A stretch of DNA of 43,800 bases, from positions 1 to 43,800 of the forward strand of contig CAJQNF010000003.1 in the NCBI GenBank assembly GCA_905479625.1. The letters run 5' to 3'. A program made the translations under genes and the position numbers. The stretch's first letter is position 1, and each line of letters starts with the position of its first letter. Source of the DNA: an uncultured Flavobacteriaceae bacterium. GTDB taxonomy: Bacteria; Bacteroidota; Bacteroidia; Flavobacteriales; Flavobacteriaceae. This document shows positions 15,445-25,025 of this stretch, piece by piece. Under the pieces are notes generated by a model. The model did no database searches, was not told the origin of the DNA, and saw nothing but the letters and a program-made list of their open reading frames with translations.

Positions 15445-16483
15445 ACAAGGGTAGTTTCAAATTGACGGTATACTCATTTCCTTTAGACTTGGTTTTTAAA
15501 CTATATTCGGAGCCATAAAGAAGCTGTAGTCTCCTTTTTACATTTTTAATTCCGATACCATGTGCAGGAGTTTTTTCGTCGTTTTTCACAAAGTTATTCG
15601 TTACAGTAAAGTAAAGGAAATTGTCTTTAACAACAAAGTCAATAAGAACTTTTATATCTTCTTGATGATTGGTTCCATGTTTAAAACAATTCTCTAAAAA
15701 GGGAAGGAACAAAAGGGGAGGAATCTCTATATCGTCCATATTACCGTCAATACTAATCTCAGATTTCACTCTGTCTCCATACCGTAATTTTTCAAGCTCC
15801 AAATAACTGTACAAGTAATTAATGGACTTCATCAAACTAATTTTTGGTTCTTTGACCTCATACAATACATATTGCATAATCTCTGAGAGCTTCATTACCA
15901 CGTTTGCTGCATTGGGTGATTGTTTGATCACTAAGGCGTATAAATTATTTAAAGTATTGAAAAAGAAGTGAGGCTGAATCTGTGACTTTAAAAAATTAAG
16001 CTCTGTCTCAAGTTGTATTCTTTGTAGGTCATCATTGCGTTTTTTTTCATTCATCCAATCATAGGTCAGTTTGATTGCCGAAACCAATGCAATAACATAA
16101 ATTGTTCCTATGACCAGTTCCACAATATGAATAACCGTAAAAGGCTCTTGATTGCCTTGTGCTTCAGGCCAGATGTTCTCTGTAACCAGGATATAATTGA
16201 GACCGGTTCTTGTTAAATAGAACAGTGCAAGAGAAAACACAAATAAAAGAAAGAATTGCAAGTATTTTTTTTTGAGAATAAACCTTGGAATCAGGTAGTA
16301 AATAGTGAAATATGTGATCACAATATTCAAGGGGAACTCAATAAGATTGGATTTCAAAGAATACCAATAGTCATTGTTAATTGTCGCAAACCTAAAAAAA
16401 TTGAAAACAAAATAGAGCAACCAGAACAGTAGGTGGTATTTGATAGGGATCCTAAATTCAGAAAAAAGTTTTTTGAACATCAT
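15434..16483 (-). CDS. LytS-type sensor histidine kinase (His_kinase family)
   Basis: A 349-residue membrane kinase. Four hydrophobic segments in residues 15-140 form the sensor region without an obvious extracellular ligand domain. The His_kinase motif is at LKSQIQPHFFFNTLNNLYAL with phospho-acceptor His172. The ATPase part contains FLENCFKHG (N-box) and a GIGIKNVKRRL glycine box. This architecture is the usual partner of LytTR regulators in Bacteroidota. Its 3' end overlaps the regulator gene by 11 bp. The signal sensed is unknown. Confidence 0.92.
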   Translation of the reverse strand: MMFKKLFSEFRIPIKYHLLFWLLYFVFNFFRFATINNDYWYSLKSNLIEFPLNIVITYFTIYYLIPRFILKKKYLQFFLLFVFSLALFYLTRTGLNYILVTENIWPEAQGNQEPFTVIHIVELVIGTIYVIALVSAIKLTYDWMNEKKRNDDLQRIQLETELNFLKSQIQPHFFFNTLNNLYALVIKQSPNAANVVMKLSEIMQYVLYEVKEPKISLMKSINYLYSYLELEKLRYGDRVKSEISIDGNMDDIEIPPLLFLPFLENCFKHGTNHQEDIKVLIDFVVKDNFLYFTVTNNFVKNDEKTPAHGIGIKNVKRRLQLLYGSEYSLKTKSKGNEYTVNLKLPLYED

Positions 16484-16588
16484 GCAATACTTAAGCGCCA
16501 GGGACTTGCTTTTTTGACGATTATTAATTTAGAAAAATCTATGAGCCAATATGTTCAACTCTTTTGGGCCCTTTTACGGAAACTATAT

Positions 16589-16616
16589 AAAAAGCAGGTT
16601 ATGACTATGGTCCTGC
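16589..16616 (-). terminator. Terminator of the SusC-SusD-VCBS unit
   Basis: On the minus strand GCAGG (16616-16612) pairs with CCTGC (16598-16594) across a 13-nt loop and is followed directly by TTTTT. It overlaps the stop codon of the FG-GAP gene. The stem is only 5 bp, so it is modest. Confidence 0.45.
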
Positions 16617-19600
16617 CACTAATTCGATAAATTGAACATAGTCATCATTTTTAGCAGCTATTATGTACTTCTTATCCTTAATGTTAATAAAAGTCAAATC
16701 TTTCGTGTCACCAGGGATGTATAAGCCGCTTTCAGTTGGAGGAACAGCTTTAAATCCACCCTTTCCATCGCCTTCAAGATATAGTCCGAACCCGGCGTCA
16801 TTTCTAGGTGTTTCTACTTCAGACCCATATAAATTACCTGCAATTACTACATCAAGATGTTGATCATTGTTAAAATCTTTGACTAGAATTTGATTGACAC
16901 TTGACAATTGAGACATGTTTGGTAAATTATGGATGACAAATTCACCGTCTTTGTTTTCAAGATATATACTAGCAAATGATTTCACTTGATAGTGTAAAGC
17001 ACTTTCAAGAGATTTTTTTGTATAAACGTCTTCTAATGTTGCAACGGCAAAGGCATCGTAATCTTCGAATTTTTTCTTAATACCAGGAACTTGCTCTGAT
17101 GAACATTGGCGCCCCCTCACAGGAAATTTCTCCCCCTCATCATAATAACTCAAGACAATATCATTTTTCTGATTCTTATCAAAATCGTTGAGGTAAATAT
17201 CAAATGTTTCCTCTTCGTTTGCTTTGTATTTATAATTTAAACCCAGATTTCCAACGATAAAGTCTATATCACCATCTTGGTCAAAATCACCCTCTTCAAT
17301 GCTGAACCACCAACCTGTGGCGTCATTTAAGTTTAGTTTTTCTGTAATATTTTCAAAACTACCTCTATTGTTTCTAAATACTGTAATTGGCATCCATTCT
17401 CCAACTATGATGAGATCGACCCAGCCATCCTGATCATAATCGGTCCAGCTTGCATCAGTAACCATTCCTAAATCAATAAGACCCGGTGCAATTTTTTCTG
17501 TTGCGTTAACAAATTTCGGATGCCCTTTCGTACTTACGTTCTCAAGAATATAACTTGAGGTGGCCATGGGATAGTTTTTTGGAATGAGTCTTCCTCCTAT
17601 AAACAAATCAAGATCACCGTCCTTGTCATAATCATACTCTTGTACCCTTGAACCACTGATAATCATTTCTGGAAGCGCTGAGGCTGTTTTTGATAAATTC
17701 CCCTTACCGTCATTCAGGTATAAGCGATCTTGCAATAGTTCAGAGTTATAATCAAATTCATTTCCGCCGCTAACCACATATAAGTCGTTGAAACCATCTC
17801 CGTCTGCGTCAAAAATAAGGCTGCCTAAATCTTCTCGATCACTGTCATTGTCAACATCAGGAAAATGCTGTCTTAGAAATCCTTCAGCAGTTTGATAATA
17901 GACGGCAGTTTGGTTATTATGCGCCCCTGCGATCACAAAATCATCCAAGCCATCACCATTTAAATCCCCTACAGTGGCCCCAGGGCCTAAAGTAGACATC
18001 TTATGTGGTAATAATACCTGATCTTTAAAATCGTCGTATTCATTCTCTGAATGCTTGTGATTCATTACAATAGAAGGATTATTTTCAGTTTTGAATAAAG
18101 GTTTCACCTTTGTCAATAAAGGCTTTTCATCAATACCAGCATTCTTGTAGTCAATCGTAAGGAATTGATTCTTATCGACATTATTCAATACTTGAATTTT
18201 ACCATCAGGCCATGCAATCTTAATTTCATCCGCCTGTATCGCACTTCCGATACCAAAATGTAGTTGTGGCGCAACAGATGATTGAAACCCTCTTGTTAAG
18301 GTCATTTCTTGAAACTGAGTCACTTCATTGACTGTGATATATGCCTTGACCCCAAGGCCTGATTTATTCTTATCAGGGCCATTGAAATTTAAAGTCATAA
18401 AATTATTATGATCTGAGCTAAAATTTTCAAATATGGCGGCTTTATCATCAATGTTGTTAACGACGATTTCAAGATCTCCGTCATTATCAAGGTCGACGTA
18501 AACACATCCATTTGACCAACCGACAAATTCCAGACCCCATGCTTCATTCATTTTATCAAAAGTGAGATCACCATTATTTCTAAATACAAAATTGTCAATT
18601 TTTTCGGAAGGTATAGCCAAAGATTTTTCCAAAAATTGATCCTTGGTCATCTTCTCTTTCTTTAATTTATTGAAATAGTCTTTGTTGTTGATTTCTCTCC
18701 GTGTTCCATTTGAGATATAGATGTCTTTCCAACCATCGTTATCCAAGTCAGCTATTAATGGACCCCAACTCCAGTCAGTAGTTGCTAAACCAGCGATTCT
18801 GGCTACATTACTAAATGAGGGTAAAGAATCATGTATGTTACCATTGTTCATTTGCAATTGGTTCTGCATGTATTGGTAGTGAAATCCGGCATTAACAGTT
18901 CCCCAAAACAAATCAGGATTCATACCAGACATATTAGCTTTAGATCTTCTGTTGTTTCCCGGAGTCATATCCATTTGTATGATGTCGAGTAGTTGATCAT
19001 TGTTGAAATCAGCGATGTCAACACCCATTCCATACAGAGCGGTTTGTTTTGTGAGTTCTTTTGAATGTTCACTAAAGGTGCCGTCACCATCGTTGATCAA
19101 CATATAATCAGGAACATTAAAATCATTTGAAATATAGATATCAGGCCAGCCATCACCGTTGATGTCTCCCACTGTTGCGCTATTGGTCAGACCAAATGAT
19201 CTAATCTCTGCCTCGACAGTAACATCAGTGAATGTGTCGCCATCATTTCTAAAAAGTTTATCTGTTTCATAATCCCTTGGATTACGCATTTTATAAGAAT
19301 AGAAATTATTTGGGGCATTAAAGTTAGTAGGAGGGTAGTTGGCTACATAAAGATCCAAGTCTCCATCAAGATCATAATCGAAAAAGGTTGATTGAATCGT
19401 ATTCCCTATATCACTGACGCCATAGGTTTCTGCTTCTTCTGAAAAAGTAGAATCCCCGTTATTCATAAATAATAAGTTGCCTTTTGGTGCAAATTTTCCA
19501 GCAACTGAACAATAAATGTCAAGAAAGCCATCATTGTTGACGTCTGCCATGGTCACACCTGTAAACCAGCGCTCATCCCCAGCTACACCAGCAACATCAG

Positions 19601-19904
19601 AAATGTCTTCAAATTGAAGATTTCCTTTATTTAGATAAAGTTTGTTCTCTACCATATTACCTGTAAAATACAGATCTATCAAACCATCATTGTTGATGTC
19701 ACCTGCAGAAACACCACCACCCATATAGATATATGCATAAGCCATATAGTTCAAAGAATCATTTTCTATCAGATTGTTAGAGAAGTTGATAGAACTATTA
19801 TCTGAATCTAATTGTTTGAATAGTTTGACAGAAGGTTTTGCTCCTGGATTGGAGCAAGAAAGCAATAAAGTGCTGACTGATAGAAAAAACAAAATATTTT
19901 TCAT
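16605..19904 (-). CDS. Large FG-GAP/VCBS-repeat lipoprotein with UnbV (ASPIC) domain
   Basis: A 1099-residue lipoprotein: MKNILFFLSVSTLLLSCS gives lipid Cys17. I took this ATG (19904) rather than upstream ones that lengthen the leader unnaturally. The chain holds about fourteen calcium-loop motifs of the DxDxDG kind (DINNDGLID, DVNNDGFLD, DYDLDGDLD, DLNGDGLDD, DADGDGFND, DYDKDGDLD and others), as in integrin-like seven-bladed propellers. A UnbV/ASPIC module (GLGVKAYITVN... RGFQSSVAPQLHFGIG... IAWPDGKIQVL) lies around residues 505-600 and separates two propeller blocks. Such proteins commonly accompany SusCD pairs and may act in surface glycan binding. A strong hairpin (19941-19970) separates it from SusD, suggesting lower expression. 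Confidence 0.88.
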   Translation of the reverse strand: MKNILFFLSVSTLLLSCSNPGAKPSVKLFKQLDSDNSSINFSNNLIENDSLNYMAYAYIYMGGGVSAGDINNDGLIDLYFTGNMVENKLYLNKGNLQFEDISDVAGVAGDERWFTGVTMADVNNDGFLDIYCSVAGKFAPKGNLLFMNNGDSTFSEEAETYGVSDIGNTIQSTFFDYDLDGDLDLYVANYPPTNFNAPNNFYSYKMRNPRDYETDKLFRNDGDTFTDVTVEAEIRSFGLTNSATVGDINGDGWPDIYISNDFNVPDYMLINDGDGTFSEHSKELTKQTALYGMGVDIADFNNDQLLDIIQMDMTPGNNRRSKANMSGMNPDLFWGTVNAGFHYQYMQNQLQMNNGNIHDSLPSFSNVARIAGLATTDWSWGPLIADLDNDGWKDIYISNGTRREINNKDYFNKLKKEKMTKDQFLEKSLAIPSEKIDNFVFRNNGDLTFDKMNEAWGLEFVGWSNGCVYVDLDNDGDLEIVVNNIDDKAAIFENFSSDHNNFMTLNFNGPDKNKSGLGVKAYITVNEVTQFQEMTLTRGFQSSVAPQLHFGIGSAIQADEIKIAWPDGKIQVLNNVDKNQFLTIDYKNAGIDEKPLLTKVKPLFKTENNPSIVMNHKHSENEYDDFKDQVLLPHKMSTLGPGATVGDLNGDGLDDFVIAGAHNNQTAVYYQTAEGFLRQHFPDVDNDSDREDLGSLIFDADGDGFNDLYVVSGGNEFDYNSELLQDRLYLNDGKGNLSKTASALPEMIISGSRVQEYDYDKDGDLDLFIGGRLIPKNYPMATSSYILENVSTKGHPKFVNATEKIAPGLIDLGMVTDASWTDYDQDGWVDLIIVGEWMPITVFRNNRGSFENITEKLNLNDATGWWFSIEEGDFDQDGDIDFIVGNLGLNYKYKANEEETFDIYLNDFDKNQKNDIVLSYYDEGEKFPVRGRQCSSEQVPGIKKKFEDYDAFAVATLEDVYTKKSLESALHYQVKSFASIYLENKDGEFVIHNLPNMSQLSSVNQILVKDFNNDQHLDVVIAGNLYGSEVETPRNDAGFGLYLEGDGKGGFKAVPPTESGLYIPGDTKDLTFINIKDKKYIIAAKNDDYVQFIELVAGP

Positions 19905-19940
19905 GATCATAAGAGGTTCTATTTGGGGTATAAAAATACA

Positions 19941-19970
19941 AAAACAGAGCATTATTTAATGCTCTGTTTT
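19941..19970 (-). terminator. Strong hairpin between SusD and the FG-GAP lipoprotein gene
   Basis: AAAACAGAGCATTA (19941-19954) and TAATGCTCTGTTTT (19957-19970) form a perfect stem of 13-14 bp. On the minus strand it is followed by a T-rich stretch (TGTATTTTTATA). It lies 31 nt after the SusD stop and 37 nt before the next start. It would terminate most SusCD transcripts and allow limited read-through. Confidence 0.75.
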
Positions 19971-20001
19971 AGTTAAATTAAGATAAAAAATATCTTGTTG
20001 A

Positions 20002-21690
20002 TTACCACTCTGGGTTTTGCGTCAATGTACCACTACTTTGGTCAATAGCACCAACTGGTACCGGGAACAAGTTGTGTTTATTTGCAGCTCCAGCAAATTT
20101 AGGTCCGAAGTTTGGAATAGTTCTTACTTCGTTACCAACATATTCTGTCATTGTGTCAACGAGTACATTCCATCTTCTAAGATCAAACAAACGATGTCCT
20201 TCCATTGCAAGCTCTAATCTTCTCTCCATTCTCACAGCTTTTCTAGCCTGATCTTGTGATCCAAAATCACCAGCAGCATAAAGTCCGATGTCATAATTAG
20301 CAGCATCAGATCCGTCAGCAGCTTTAATAGGAGTACTGTCAATTGCTCTTTGACGAACTTGATTAACATAGCCAAGTGCAGTAGGTAAATCATTCGTTTC
20401 AACAGCAGCTTCAGCAGCCATTAATAATACATCAGCATATCTGATAAAGTGATAGTTGATACCAGAGCGTTGTTCACCCCAGCCACCAGCTCCGACTTGA
20501 GAGTCTTCACCTGCCCAGTATACATTCTTACGTCCTAAGTATGGTCCTGAAATATCAGTAAAACCAGCTCTTACCCAATCTTTACCTGGGTTAATGTCCC
20601 AGTTATTGTAATTGATACCACGTCTACCGGCAGTATAATCAACTCTTGGGTCAAGAGTTCCTGTGTGCATTGTAAAAGAGTCACCACTTTCAAGCCCAGC
20701 ATCATTAGCAACATCAGTATCATTATACGTATCCAATAATGGTAAACCACCACTTGTTTGGAATGCGTTAACTAAATCTTGAGTAGGTTGATAGAATCCA
20801 CAACACCATCCGTTAGGCCCTTGGTAATTCAAAACACCACCTTGGTTTCCGTTTGGTGCGAAAGCCCCACCAATTGGACTGAATTCAATAGCGAAAATAT
20901 TTTCGCTTCCTTGTTCTCCAGCAACTCTAAAGTTATCTCCATATTCAGGTAATAAAGAGTATTTACCACCATTGATAACTCCCTCGAATGCTCCTAAAGC
21001 TTCAGAATATGCTCCCTGATACAATTTAGATTTACCCCAATAAGCTTGTGCAGCCCAATTAGTAGCTCTACCAAAATCGCCTTGGTCATCCGGAAGATTT
21101 TGAGTTGCAAATAAGAAATCTGCATCGATAGCAGCCCATAATGGCGTACCATTTGGTTGAGCAAAATCGGTGTCAGCATAATTTTGTTCACTAATATATG
21201 TAGCGTATTGACCCCACATAATTTGCAATTGGAAATTATAATGACCTCTTAAAAATCTAGCTTCAGCCAATTGATTCTTAAAAGTAACTTCTCCACCTTC
21301 AGCACCAAGGATTAATGCAATTACTGCATTTGCTCTGTTTGCTCCTGCATACAGTGCTCTCCATTTTGATCCTAAATAAGAAAGTCCGGTAGTCCAGTCA
21401 TAAACTTCTAATCTGAATAATGTTTGCTGGTCACCATCATTACTACCTTTGTGTGCATCATCTGCAATCACATCCATCCACCAGTTATCACCGGTAGCTT
21501 CCCATCCACCTGAGGCATTAGTTACACCATCTAAAGAGCTGTAAGCAGCTGTCAATAGAAAGTTAACTCCATCTGTATTTGCTAATGCATCAGGATTTAA
21601 CGTACCGATTTCAATCGTTTCGCTAAATTCATCGCTACATGCTAATACACTCATTAGCAAAAGCATTATATAAAATATTCTGTTTTTCAT
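20002..21690 (-). CDS. RagB/SusD family nutrient-binding lipoprotein
   Basis: A 562-residue surface lipoprotein that caps a SusC channel and captures glycans. The signal MKNRIFYIMLLLMSVLACSDEF gives lipid Cys18, and the following SDEFSE resembles the lipoprotein export signal that sends Flavobacteriia lipoproteins to the cell surface. The N-terminal region has the SusD helices (VNFLLTAAYSSLDG, KWRALYAGANRANAVI, AEARFLRGHYNFQLQIMWG). The C-terminal region has NYHFIRYADVLLMAAEAAVETND, QVRQRA, RMERRLELAMEGHRLFDLRRW and the closing NLFPVPVGAIDQSSGTLTQNPEW. Only 3 nt separate it from the SusC stop, so the pair is one operon. Substrate cannot be read from sequence. Confidence 0.95.
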   Translation of the reverse strand: MKNRIFYIMLLLMSVLACSDEFSETIEIGTLNPDALANTDGVNFLLTAAYSSLDGVTNASGGWEATGDNWWMDVIADDAHKGSNDGDQQTLFRLEVYDWTTGLSYLGSKWRALYAGANRANAVIALILGAEGGEVTFKNQLAEARFLRGHYNFQLQIMWGQYATYISEQNYADTDFAQPNGTPLWAAIDADFLFATQNLPDDQGDFGRATNWAAQAYWGKSKLYQGAYSEALGAFEGVINGGKYSLLPEYGDNFRVAGEQGSENIFAIEFSPIGGAFAPNGNQGGVLNYQGPNGWCCGFYQPTQDLVNAFQTSGGLPLLDTYNDTDVANDAGLESGDSFTMHTGTLDPRVDYTAGRRGINYNNWDINPGKDWVRAGFTDISGPYLGRKNVYWAGEDSQVGAGGWGEQRSGINYHFIRYADVLLMAAEAAVETNDLPTALGYVNQVRQRAIDSTPIKAADGSDAANYDIGLYAAGDFGSQDQARKAVRMERRLELAMEGHRLFDLRRWNVLVDTMTEYVGNEVRTIPNFGPKFAGAANKHNLFPVPVGAIDQSSGTLTQNPEW

Positions 21691-21693
21691 TTT

Positions 21694-24600
21694 TTAAAAT
21701 TTAATATTTAAACCTATAGTAAATATCTGTGACAGAGGATAAGTTCTAGAATCTATCCCCATGTTTAAGTTCTCAGCTTGACCACCAATAGATCTTGGAA
21801 GAATCTCAGGGTCAACACCACTATATGATGTAATTGTGAACAAGTTAGTTCCTTGTAAATAGATTCTAAATCTTTCCATACCCATTTTGTCTGTTGTAGC
21901 AGAAGGTAGAGAATATCCTAATTGTAAGTTTTTCAATCTAAAGAAAGAACCGTCTTCAACAAAGAAGCTGTTTGCATTCACTTCTACACCATTTAAGCTA
22001 TTGCTCAAAGCTGGATAAGTAGCATTCGTATTATCTGGTCTCCAAGAATCAATAACATCTGTAGTTCTGTTTCCGTTCGGGAAGATCGGGAAGTTAAATG
22101 CTTTTGTGTGATTATAGATATCGTTTCCTTGCGATCCGTTAAAGAAAGCAGAAAGATCGAAACCTTTAAATCCAGCATTTAAGTTCAAACCATAAGTGAA
22201 ATCAGGATGAGGACTACCAATTTTTGTTCTATCACCATCATCAACAACTTGATCTCCATTTACGTCTTCATATTCAAATCTACCAGTATCAGAAAATCCT
22301 GAAACCTGACGACCATAGAAGTAAGAAATTGGTTCTCCTTCTGAAGTTCTTGTATAAGCTCCAGCCCAACTAGTTAATGCATTACCATTAATTGGAGTTC
22401 CGTTTACCAATGACTTTACCTCATTTTTATAGTGAGACAAGTTAAAGTTGGCACCAAAAGATAATCCATTGTCCCAAGTGTTGTTATAACCAACAGACCA
22501 GTCAATACCTGTATTGTTAACCTCACCTAAATTTACAAATGGTGGCGGTGCTTCAGGTCCTGTAGATGGAATCAAGTTACTATTTCTTGCAAACAAACCA
22601 TCAGTTACAATCTGATAAAATTCGATTGAAGTTGATAACTTACTACTAAAGAAATCTAATTCTATACCAATGTTACTAGTATTACTTTTTTCCCATTTCA
22701 AGTCTTCATTTCCAATCTGATCCTGTATAGCACCTGTACTTAAAGAATTTCCAAACACGTAATTTGCGGTATTTTCGTTAAAGGCATACAAAGTTTGAGT
22801 CGGGTTGTTTACAGGAAGATCCTGGCTACCTAACTGACCCCATGATCCTTTTAACTTCAAACGGTTTAAAACACCAGAATTGTTAAACCAATCTTCATTA
22901 CTCATCACCCAACCTGCGCTAACTGATGGAAAAACATCTGATTTGTTATCACCTGCAAAACGAGAACTCTTGTCATAACGTAAAGTACCAGTAAAGAAAT
23001 ATTTCTGCTTGTAGTTATAATCTGCTGAACCAAAAACGGAAAATAATGTAAAACCATTCTCATAAGCATAAGTTACATTTGGTGGATCAAATCCATTAGC
23101 TAACGTATAAAAATTAGGAGATTCATTGAAGTAATTTTGACGATTTACTCCTTTACCTTTATTAGAATTTTCTAGTGCTTCAGTCGCTATAAATACATTT
23201 AAGTTGTGATTGTCAGCAAAAGTATTTCTATACATTAACATATTTGTCCAAGTCCAGTTAAAAAATGTTTGGTCTTGTTCCTCTAATGTGTTTTTAGAAG
23301 CTGCTTCACCATGTTCTGGATCTAAAGGACTAAAATTTCTTGTATCAAAGATTCCAATACTACCAGCAAAAGTAGTCTTGAACGTCAAGTTATCAGTAAT
23401 ATCATATGAAGCATATACATCTCCAAAAGTTCTGATGTTTCTAAGATAGTTGTCCTTCGCTCTATAAAGTAAAGCATAAGGTTGTCTCGTGTTAGAAAGA
23501 TCTGTTGAATTACTGAAAGTACCTGCAAACTGAGGCTCATCAAATCCTGGTCTCTCACCATAAACAGCCATCAATGGAGTCGCTCTAAAAGCTGATTCCC
23601 AACCTTCACTGTTTCCTTGTTGTTCTGTTGTATAAGATACATTTAAATGTTGTCCTATTTTTAATCTTTCAGTAGGCTTAAATTCATTGTTCACCTGTAT
23701 ACTTGCTTTTGCAAAACCAGTGTGTTTAATAACACCACCTCTGTTCAAATAATTAATAGACATAAATGACTTACTGGTTTCAGTACCACCAGCCAGAGAT
23801 ACAGTAGCTGAAACTGTTGGCGCAGATTGAGTGATCTCATTCCACCAGTTTGTACCACCAGGTTGAACCGGCACTACCCAGTCTGCTCCTTTAGATCCAG
23901 ATAGATCTAAAACAGATGGAAGTACAGGGCCATTTGGATCTCTACCATATTGTACATGACCTCTAAAGTCTCCTCCACCATTGTTAACATCGTTGGTATA
24001 ACCTTCCCAAAGCATGTCAGCATGTTGCTGAAGATTCATTAAACTTGGATCATTCACAGTTTGAGAGACACCAGTATAGATATCAACAGTGATTGAAGAT
24101 TTTTCCATATTATAGCTACCACTTTTAGTAGTTACAATAATAACTCCATTCGATGCTCTAGAACCATAGATTGCTGCAGCACCATCCTTCAAAACGTTCA
24201 TCTGATCGATGTCACCTGGATTGATAGATGTAAGCACATTAGCATCAGTAGTTTGAACTCCGTCAATAATGTAAAGAGGTCCAGTACCATTGGTAGAACC
24301 AATACCACGAATGTTAACATTCGGAGCAGCTCCTGGAGCACCATTACTAAGAACTTGAACACCTGTTACCCTACCTTGTAGAGCTTCTGCAGCATTCACT
24401 GTTGGTACCTTAAGTGCTTCGTCCATGTCTACAGAAGCAACCGAACCGGTAATATCTCCTCTAGTCTGTTGAGAATAACCAACAACAACTACTTCTTCAA
24501 GGGTGTTGTCTCCACCAGCAAGCGTAATGTTGATCACGGAATCACTACCAATAGTAGCACTTCCTGTTGTCATTCCAATAAAGCTAAACTCTAAAACGTC

Positions 24601-24801
24601 ACCTTCATTGGCTTCAATGGAATAATTCCCATCGAAATCACTAGTAACACCATTAGAGGTGCCCTGAACAACTACAGTTGCTCCAGGCAATGGCCCGTCA
24701 GCGTCTGAGACTGTTCCTGTGATCGTCTTTTGCGCCATTGTAAAGCCGCAGGTCAAGAAGATCCCCAGAATGATTAAACTTTTAAATAATTGTTTTCCCA
24801 T
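21694..24801 (-). CDS. SusC/RagA family TonB-linked outer-membrane transporter
   Basis: A 1035-residue TonB-dependent channel. The signal peptide (MGKQLFKSLIILGIFLTCGFTMAQ) is followed by a carboxypeptidase-regulatory-like beta domain (KTITGTVSDADGPLPGATVVV... DGNYSI). Next come the TonB-box-like EEVVVVGY, the SusC plug signature (APNVNIRGIGSTNGTGPLYIIDG, DQMNVLKDGAAAIYGSRASNGVIIVTTKSG) and a long barrel ending in GLNIKF. There is no extra FecR-interacting STN domain, and no ECF sigma/anti-sigma pair nearby. Control is therefore probably by the AraC regulator at 25978 or another factor. Substrate is unknown; the neighbouring genes suggest a plant- or alga-derived glycoside. Confidence 0.96.
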   Translation of the reverse strand: MGKQLFKSLIILGIFLTCGFTMAQKTITGTVSDADGPLPGATVVVQGTSNGVTSDFDGNYSIEANEGDVLEFSFIGMTTGSATIGSDSVINITLAGGDNTLEEVVVVGYSQQTRGDITGSVASVDMDEALKVPTVNAAEALQGRVTGVQVLSNGAPGAAPNVNIRGIGSTNGTGPLYIIDGVQTTDANVLTSINPGDIDQMNVLKDGAAAIYGSRASNGVIIVTTKSGSYNMEKSSITVDIYTGVSQTVNDPSLMNLQQHADMLWEGYTNDVNNGGGDFRGHVQYGRDPNGPVLPSVLDLSGSKGADWVVPVQPGGTNWWNEITQSAPTVSATVSLAGGTETSKSFMSINYLNRGGVIKHTGFAKASIQVNNEFKPTERLKIGQHLNVSYTTEQQGNSEGWESAFRATPLMAVYGERPGFDEPQFAGTFSNSTDLSNTRQPYALLYRAKDNYLRNIRTFGDVYASYDITDNLTFKTTFAGSIGIFDTRNFSPLDPEHGEAASKNTLEEQDQTFFNWTWTNMLMYRNTFADNHNLNVFIATEALENSNKGKGVNRQNYFNESPNFYTLANGFDPPNVTYAYENGFTLFSVFGSADYNYKQKYFFTGTLRYDKSSRFAGDNKSDVFPSVSAGWVMSNEDWFNNSGVLNRLKLKGSWGQLGSQDLPVNNPTQTLYAFNENTANYVFGNSLSTGAIQDQIGNEDLKWEKSNTSNIGIELDFFSSKLSTSIEFYQIVTDGLFARNSNLIPSTGPEAPPPFVNLGEVNNTGIDWSVGYNNTWDNGLSFGANFNLSHYKNEVKSLVNGTPINGNALTSWAGAYTRTSEGEPISYFYGRQVSGFSDTGRFEYEDVNGDQVVDDGDRTKIGSPHPDFTYGLNLNAGFKGFDLSAFFNGSQGNDIYNHTKAFNFPIFPNGNRTTDVIDSWRPDNTNATYPALSNSLNGVEVNANSFFVEDGSFFRLKNLQLGYSLPSATTDKMGMERFRIYLQGTNLFTITSYSGVDPEILPRSIGGQAENLNMGIDSRTYPLSQIFTIGLNIKF

Positions 24802-25025
24802 AATAAATAATTATTAATTAATAAATTGATTGTAAGCGTGTGATTTTTTTGAAAAATCACCAAAAATTTTTTCAATGCATAAGAATAAAAGTTTTAAGAT
24901 TAACTAAAAATAATAATATACATATAACATAAATCGCCTGATAAATAACATTTTTTTAACGTTAAAAATGAAATTGATCTGAAAGCGTTAATTTTTCATA
25001 AGATTTAAATTGCAAGATATAAAAT
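24802..25025. promoter_or_regulatory. SusC leader region with hairpin and TTAACGTTAA palindrome
   Basis: A perfect 9-bp stem (GTGATTTTT at 24840-24848, AAAAATCAC at 24852-24860, 3-nt loop) lies about 40 nt upstream of the SusC start. A perfect palindrome TTAACGTTAA lies at 24956-24965, and its half-site CGTTAA recurs at 24986-24991, 26 bp away. The palindrome pair is a candidate operator; the hairpin could act in the mRNA leader. No exact TAnnTTTG box was found. Confidence 0.35.

Noticed and set aside
16433-16630. 65-codon plus-strand frame at the kinase/FG-GAP junction
   Set aside because: It overlaps the ends of two confident minus-strand genes and looks like a shadow frame.
16605-19904. 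Reading the FG-GAP protein as an adhesin, toxin or integrin homologue from an infection system
   Set aside because: Its position behind SusCD, lipobox and UnbV module fit the carbohydrate-locus type better.
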